Source: Icerya purchasi | Lineage: Eukaryota > Arthropoda > Insecta > Hemiptera > Monophlebidae | Direction of reading: 5' to 3' | Assembly: GCA_039619475.1 (NCBI GenBank) | Contig: CM077115.1 | Location: 225,925,064-225,989,063 of the forward strand | DNA: 64,000 nucleotides | In this document: positions 59,475 through 64,000 of the stretch, piece after piece | Position numbering within the stretch: position 1 is the first letter of the stretch | Layout of the letters: every line of letters starts with the position of its first letter | Notes under the pieces: model-generated | The model's input: the letters and a program-made list of their open reading frames with translations, nothing else | Databases searched by the model: none | Told to the model about the DNA's origin: nothing | Made by a program: the position numbers and the translations under genes

Positions 59475-62400
59475 GGCGTGAAATTTGTGGTAGTTCAAAC
59501 GCGTTTAGCATCACAGTTCGTTTGATTTCCGGTGTGGCGTCATCCGTTAGTATATGAAATTAAAATGAAAAAAAAAAAAAAATCTCCATGAATGACGGTC
59601 AAAACACAACTTGTATAAAGAGTTCTGTTGCATGTCTGATCACAATTAGGAGAAGCGATGAAGGTGACACGACTTCCAAAGACACGCGGTATCTAGTGGC
59701 ACCCAGTTTCCTATTATTCCTGCGAAAGATTGGTTAAACTTTAAAAGCAAAACAAAGGAAATTTCCTAAATTCAAACAGAATTAACACAGGATTTTTTGG
59801 AAGAAATCTTACGATTCAGGCGGTTTGGCCTCTTTCCATAGTCCGAAAAACGGAGTTATATGTATTTATATATATATATTTTTTTTTTTCGTTTTCAATA
59901 TTAATGAGATGATGTTTTTTTATATTAGCTGGTTTTACAGTTTTAAATGGTCGTCGATTGGATTCACATTTGTTATTATCGTAATAATTTAAAATTAAAA
60001 AAAAAAAAAGAAAAGAAAGAAATTCCGATATTTGAATTTATAGACATATACGACTGCAGTTGCAATTAGTTCGAATGTACGGTAAATTATTTCAGCGGCC
60101 GGATGTTTTAAGAAATTTGAACCATGTCAACGATGTCGTCGAAACTGGCCAGTTCTCCGATTAATATTAGTTCGAAGATAAGCCAGACAGACACCCTCGC
60201 TTATGGGACCGGCACTCGGTTTTTAATTAATACGCTCGACTCGAGAGCGCATTTTAGAATTCTGAAGGTAAAAAGGAGATTTTATCGATTTTAAAAAGTA
60301 AAAAATATTTCCCTTTCTATAACGAAGCTGATGTCCGCGAAAGATAAACGTGTCCTACAACCTACAGGGGCAAAACTCGCGATAATTAACTCGGAATTCT
60401 TAGTCGAACAGTCCGCGTTTCGTTGCCTCTTGTTTTTTTCTCCAAAATCACCTGCTGGTCTTATTATAGACGGGTTCTTGGAATTTCCCGAAGAGGAGAA
60501 GAAGGGCGCAATTTCAATTAATTTCGGGTCTAGGAAGGTAACCGATCGAATCAAAATTGATCAAATATCGTGCTTTTACGAAACAATTATACGATCTTTT
60601 ATTTATTACGATATTAACGTGCATTCTACTGATCGGCAAAAGCTGTTTTGAAAGAGAACATTCGTAAATTACCAGCCTGCAGACTTGGGTCGTGCACGTG
60701 ACACTTTGTTGTCTGACGTCATAAGAGGCAACTGCCTTGTCGCAGTTGTGATGATGCCCTTTTTCCACATTGACTATCACATTTTTACGAATACCGTTAG
60801 GAAAATAAATAAATAATGGAACGGATAAATAGAAAGACACCTTTTAACGCGATAGCTGTTACGCAACTCGCCAACCAATTTATAAAATATAGGGCGTCGA
60901 ACGCGTATTTTAGCCTTTTTATATTAAATATGCTACCGGTTTATATGTCGGAATACTTAAGTAAAGTAAACTATAATTATTCTCAATTAATTTAAAATTA
61001 TTATACTACTACGCGTTCAGTTAAAACTCTTTAACCAGTAAGCGGGAAAAAACAAAAAAAAGTGTACTTCATTAATTTCCAGTAATTTTTAGACATGAAC
61101 TGAAGGGTACGCGCGTCTAGTTTTCAATTAAGAATATACCACATCTTATTGAAATAATTTAGTAATTGTGACCGGAAATACAAATTCATTATCTAAAATA
61201 CACGTTCCTGATGATGGTTAAATTAATCGAGAAATTTAAAAATATCCGATCCGAATTTAATAGATACCGCGTATCATCGGCCGATGCTGTAAATGGCCGA
61301 GGAGGAGATTCAACGAGAAATGTGTGTACGCTCGAGCTGTAAGTAGGTTCGAACACATTATTCGACTATTTGGAATTGCGGGTTCTACTACATCGTCGAA
61401 GGAGGTGATTAATATCTCAAATTTACTACAGCCACACATATCTTATATGGTCTATAGCTCGCAGCGCTTTTCCATACTTGATTAATATCGCCCGAAAACA
61501 ATTCATCTCGCACTAGTCAATTTTTTCTCCGTTAACTATTCGTAGCGGTGGTCGTAATTTATTTATAAAACTACACCTCTTGCCTTAATTCATTAACGCC
61601 TCGCCTGACTGCCACGCCAAGTAACTGAAAAACAGTCAAGTCCGCTTCACACTTGCACCAGTTCAAACTGCGATACCGTATGATTAAAAAAGCATGTGTT
61701 TAGAGTAGGAAATTCAAGGATAATGCGCACAGAAATCGATTTGAGTTCGTTATTATCTGTCTCAACAGCATGGTTAATTTAGAAAGTAACTCTTTTAAAT
61801 GATAAAAATAATGAAAAATTAATAAGAATAATTCTAAACGTCTTAAGAACCAATATTGAATAAAATAAGCCGCTTATGGTTTTTTTTTTCAGGAGTATCA
61901 CTCCCCCCGTGCCTGGTGTTTAAAAAAAAAGGAAGAAAAATAAATATCAGCGAAGGTAGACTACGGTTTAGAATTGTTCCAGCTTCGGATAATTGCATAT
62001 ACATATTGCTTTCATATTTACTAATACGGTTTTTTCGTTTTTTCGTTTTTTTTTTTGTCTCTAGCTAATAAGGTTTTTTTTTTTTTTCAAATTCGCGCTA
62101 TATTCATTTTTATTAGTGTGTTGTTGTTTTTTCTATTCTGCTGTTACTAAAGCCGGCATGATATTTCGCTGAACAGACGTTTCCAGCACATATTTCATAT
62201 TTATTCTTAAGGTGTTCAGCTATTCTTGTTAATTAATTGTTTTCATTAGCTAATATTAAAAAAATACGTTACGTTTAACTTATTAAAAACAGTTTTATGT
62301 TTTCCTCCCGCTTTATTTTTACAGCGAACATTTTCTATAAGTCAGGTTTCTACAAAAATATAAAATTGTATATTTTTTTCCGAAAGATTTTTGCAAATAA

Positions 62401-63600
62401 AAATAAAAAAAAAAAAAAAAACAAAAAAAAAATAATTTTTCAGTATATTTATTATATACTTCAAAATTCGAAGAAAGTATATGTATTTTTTTTTTTTTTT
62501 TCAATAAGTTTCGGGTCCTACAAGGCACTCATTGCCCGTCTGTGGGTGACTAACACACTATCATTGTTTATTTATAAATATAATTACAAAGTTTTTTAAT
62601 ACCTACTTAACATTATACACAGTGCACGTATCATACGATTATACTTGACGAACATCCGTTTTAATTATATACATATGATCGATTCTCCACCATTTGCTCC
62701 CATATGTACAATTAAAACCTAACTTTTACTGTCCCTTATTTATATGGTCTCAACCAGCCACTGTTTAATTATTAGTATCCAAAGTTCGATCTCTGTGTTC
62801 ATTAAATTTTCTGGAATTCGTACCGGCAATTTAATTCATACTGCCTCATTCGTGTTGTCTATCTTGCTATTTATAAGCTTTTAGGTCGGGTATAGTACAC
62901 TTCCCTATGATTCTTAGTTGTTCTACCTCTTTTCGTCGAAGGTAATGGAGAGTAATATTATTCTCAAGCAGTCGCGGTGATAATCAGTGATAATAATATA
63001 TCATCTTTGGGGACATTTCTTCTTTTTTTCTCTCCACCAGCTAATTCTTTATGTATGTAGTTTTGCAAACGGTCGAACGTTACAGATATAGTCACATTGC
63101 TCTATAAAGGGTTAAGGCACACTTTTTCATACACGTACACACGACATATATGTTAATTTTATTTCCATTCACATCCGAAGGATTTTTAAAAGTGTTACTA
63201 GTGATGTGTAACGCCTAAACACTTCTCATTGAATTTGAATTTATTTCATCATACTTTAAAACTTTTAATACAAATAATTCTAAAATGTATGTTTTTTATT
63301 AAAATTCTTTCGCGCATGGCCCGTTTGAGCAGCCGGCGCGCCGGTATAATGTAATAAATAATATTAAAATTCCTAATTATACTTTCTTGGACTTTTAAAA
63401 CAATTTCGTTTTTTTTATTAAAGTATACCGGAAAAAAAAGATGAAAAATAATTTTTCAGAGGAAAAAAATTAAAATTTGACACGTTTTATTTAATGTTTC
63501 GAATACATTATTAAATAATTGTTAGCTTCTACTTACATACCATTCATAAGAGAGGTATAAGAAAAAAAAAAAGAAAAAGAAAAAAAAAAAAGGATGTGAG

Positions 63601-64000
63601 ATATAAAATAAAATGAATAAATCAAGAGGTGGGGAAGTTATGCACATTGAAAACCATCGGTGCTCGGCTACTGGCAAGCCAATATATTGGCCAACAGATA
63701 TAAATAAAACTCCCGACGCGATCGATTTTTTCATAACCAAGGGAATATCAATGCTTAACTGTAAGGCTAATACATGTTTTTTATTTTCTAACCATAAAGC
63801 CTTAATCCTACAAATAAGTAAAGGCTTAATAACAAAAGAAAAACCTCTTTTTTTATATAATAAATGAACGGATCGGGACAAATGCTGAATTTAAACATTC
63901 TTTCAAAAAAATGAACGAAACATAGACATAGCAGTTCCTAACTGAAACCATCCATACCACGGCATGGAAATCTTCCCTTGCTACAATGTCTAATCTACCA
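63601..64000 (+). pseudogene. Jockey-like LINE fragment: end of endonuclease and linker, runs off the right edge
   Basis: The frame 63613-63867 contains STGEPTYWP-like text (CSATGKPIYWPTDINKTPDA), then IDFFITKGIS and LFSNHKALILQIS. These are the last blocks of the AP-type endonuclease in Jockey-clade LINEs, where SDH is normally catalytic and here reads SNH. After a frameshift near 63865 the linker continues (about 63865-64000, NERIGTNAEFKHSF then TETIHTTAWKSSLATMSN, with two stops between). It corresponds to the TDW...FTxxIxxAAWxSS block preceding RT. Upstream is an A/G-rich simple stretch (63560-63592) and no further endonuclease, so the copy is 5'-truncated. RT is expected beyond base 64000. 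Confidence 0.8.

Larger units (their letters stand above)
57552..63600. other. Mostly AT-rich non-coding stretch
   Basis: (TA/CA)-rich DNA covers 57552-57600. A dispersed repeat pair is listed separately. T-rich and A-rich tracts lie near 58921-58943, 59568-59582, 59880-59890, 59998-60010, 62405-62430 and 63560-63592. Slightly GC-richer DNA spans about 60060-60560 with opposing frames (60331-60651 plus, 60291-60554 minus). No gene is convincing. A 12-bp perfect palindrome CCGGCGCGCCGG lies at 63333-63344. Confidence 0.4.

Noticed and set aside
63333..63344. Perfect palindrome CCGGCGCGCCGG
   Set aside because: Striking in AT-rich DNA, but it is a single short site with no surrounding structure to support a function.

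Overview
The window looks like a transposon-rich, AT-rich stretch of an animal nuclear genome, most likely an arthropod and probably an insect. The evidence is the mix of elements: I-, Jockey-, R1- and RTE-like LINEs, a decayed Polinton/Maverick-type DNA polymerase B, a pogo/Tigger-type MITE, foldback DNA elements and many (TA)n and (AAT)n microsatellites. There are no operons or bacterial signals. I could not establish any multi-exon host gene. The best host candidate is one small open frame with a signal peptide and a TATA box at about 31.95 kb. I cannot name the species.

Layout. 1-2885: the 3' part of an apparently young I-group LINE whose ORF2 is uninterrupted from base 2 to the stop at 2806 (reverse transcriptase, RNase H, C-terminal Cys/His motif), followed by a 32-nt A tract. 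3.5-4.4 kb: RTE-like LINE fossil. 8.9-9.4 kb: first copy of a repeat family with paired hairpins. 12.1-13.0 kb: a 0.9-kb foldback element. 13.75-18.1 kb: possible Polinton remnant with a terminus-like sequence and a polymerase B fossil, split by a 0.7-kb inverted-repeat element whose arms carry a hammerhead-like core. 18.3-19.1 and 23.4-24.6 kb: minus-strand LINE fossils. 26.85-28.6 kb: LINE fossil with zinc knuckles and RT. 28.8-30.7 kb: an RTE-like fossil interrupted by an R1-like LINE fragment with a recognisable target-site duplication. 36.8-38.0 kb: two tandem hairpin-family copies next to a Tigger-like MITE. 39.1-40.7 kb: Jockey-like fossil. 45.8-48.1 kb: RNase H-bearing LINE fossil plus a second copy of its 3' tail. 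48.4-48.6 kb: palindromic MITE. 51.6-52.6 kb: two hairpin-family copies head to head around a (TA)n tract. 56.9-57.6 kb: a tail-to-tail copy. 63.6-64.0 kb: start of a Jockey-like endonuclease fragment running off the right edge.

Between these lie AT-rich segments alternating with GC-richer islands (about 6.2-7.6, 21.0-22.3, 33.1-34.8, 49.2-50.5 and 54.5-55.7 kb). The islands hold overlapping opposite-strand open frames but no convincing gene. They may be regulatory or old exonic DNA. The most distinctive signal is the hairpin family: at least seven copies, all abutting (TA)n, with a shared 17-bp palindrome-containing module where copies have recombined. Its architecture recalls non-autonomous Helentron/HINE (DINE-1-like) elements, but that assignment is inference.
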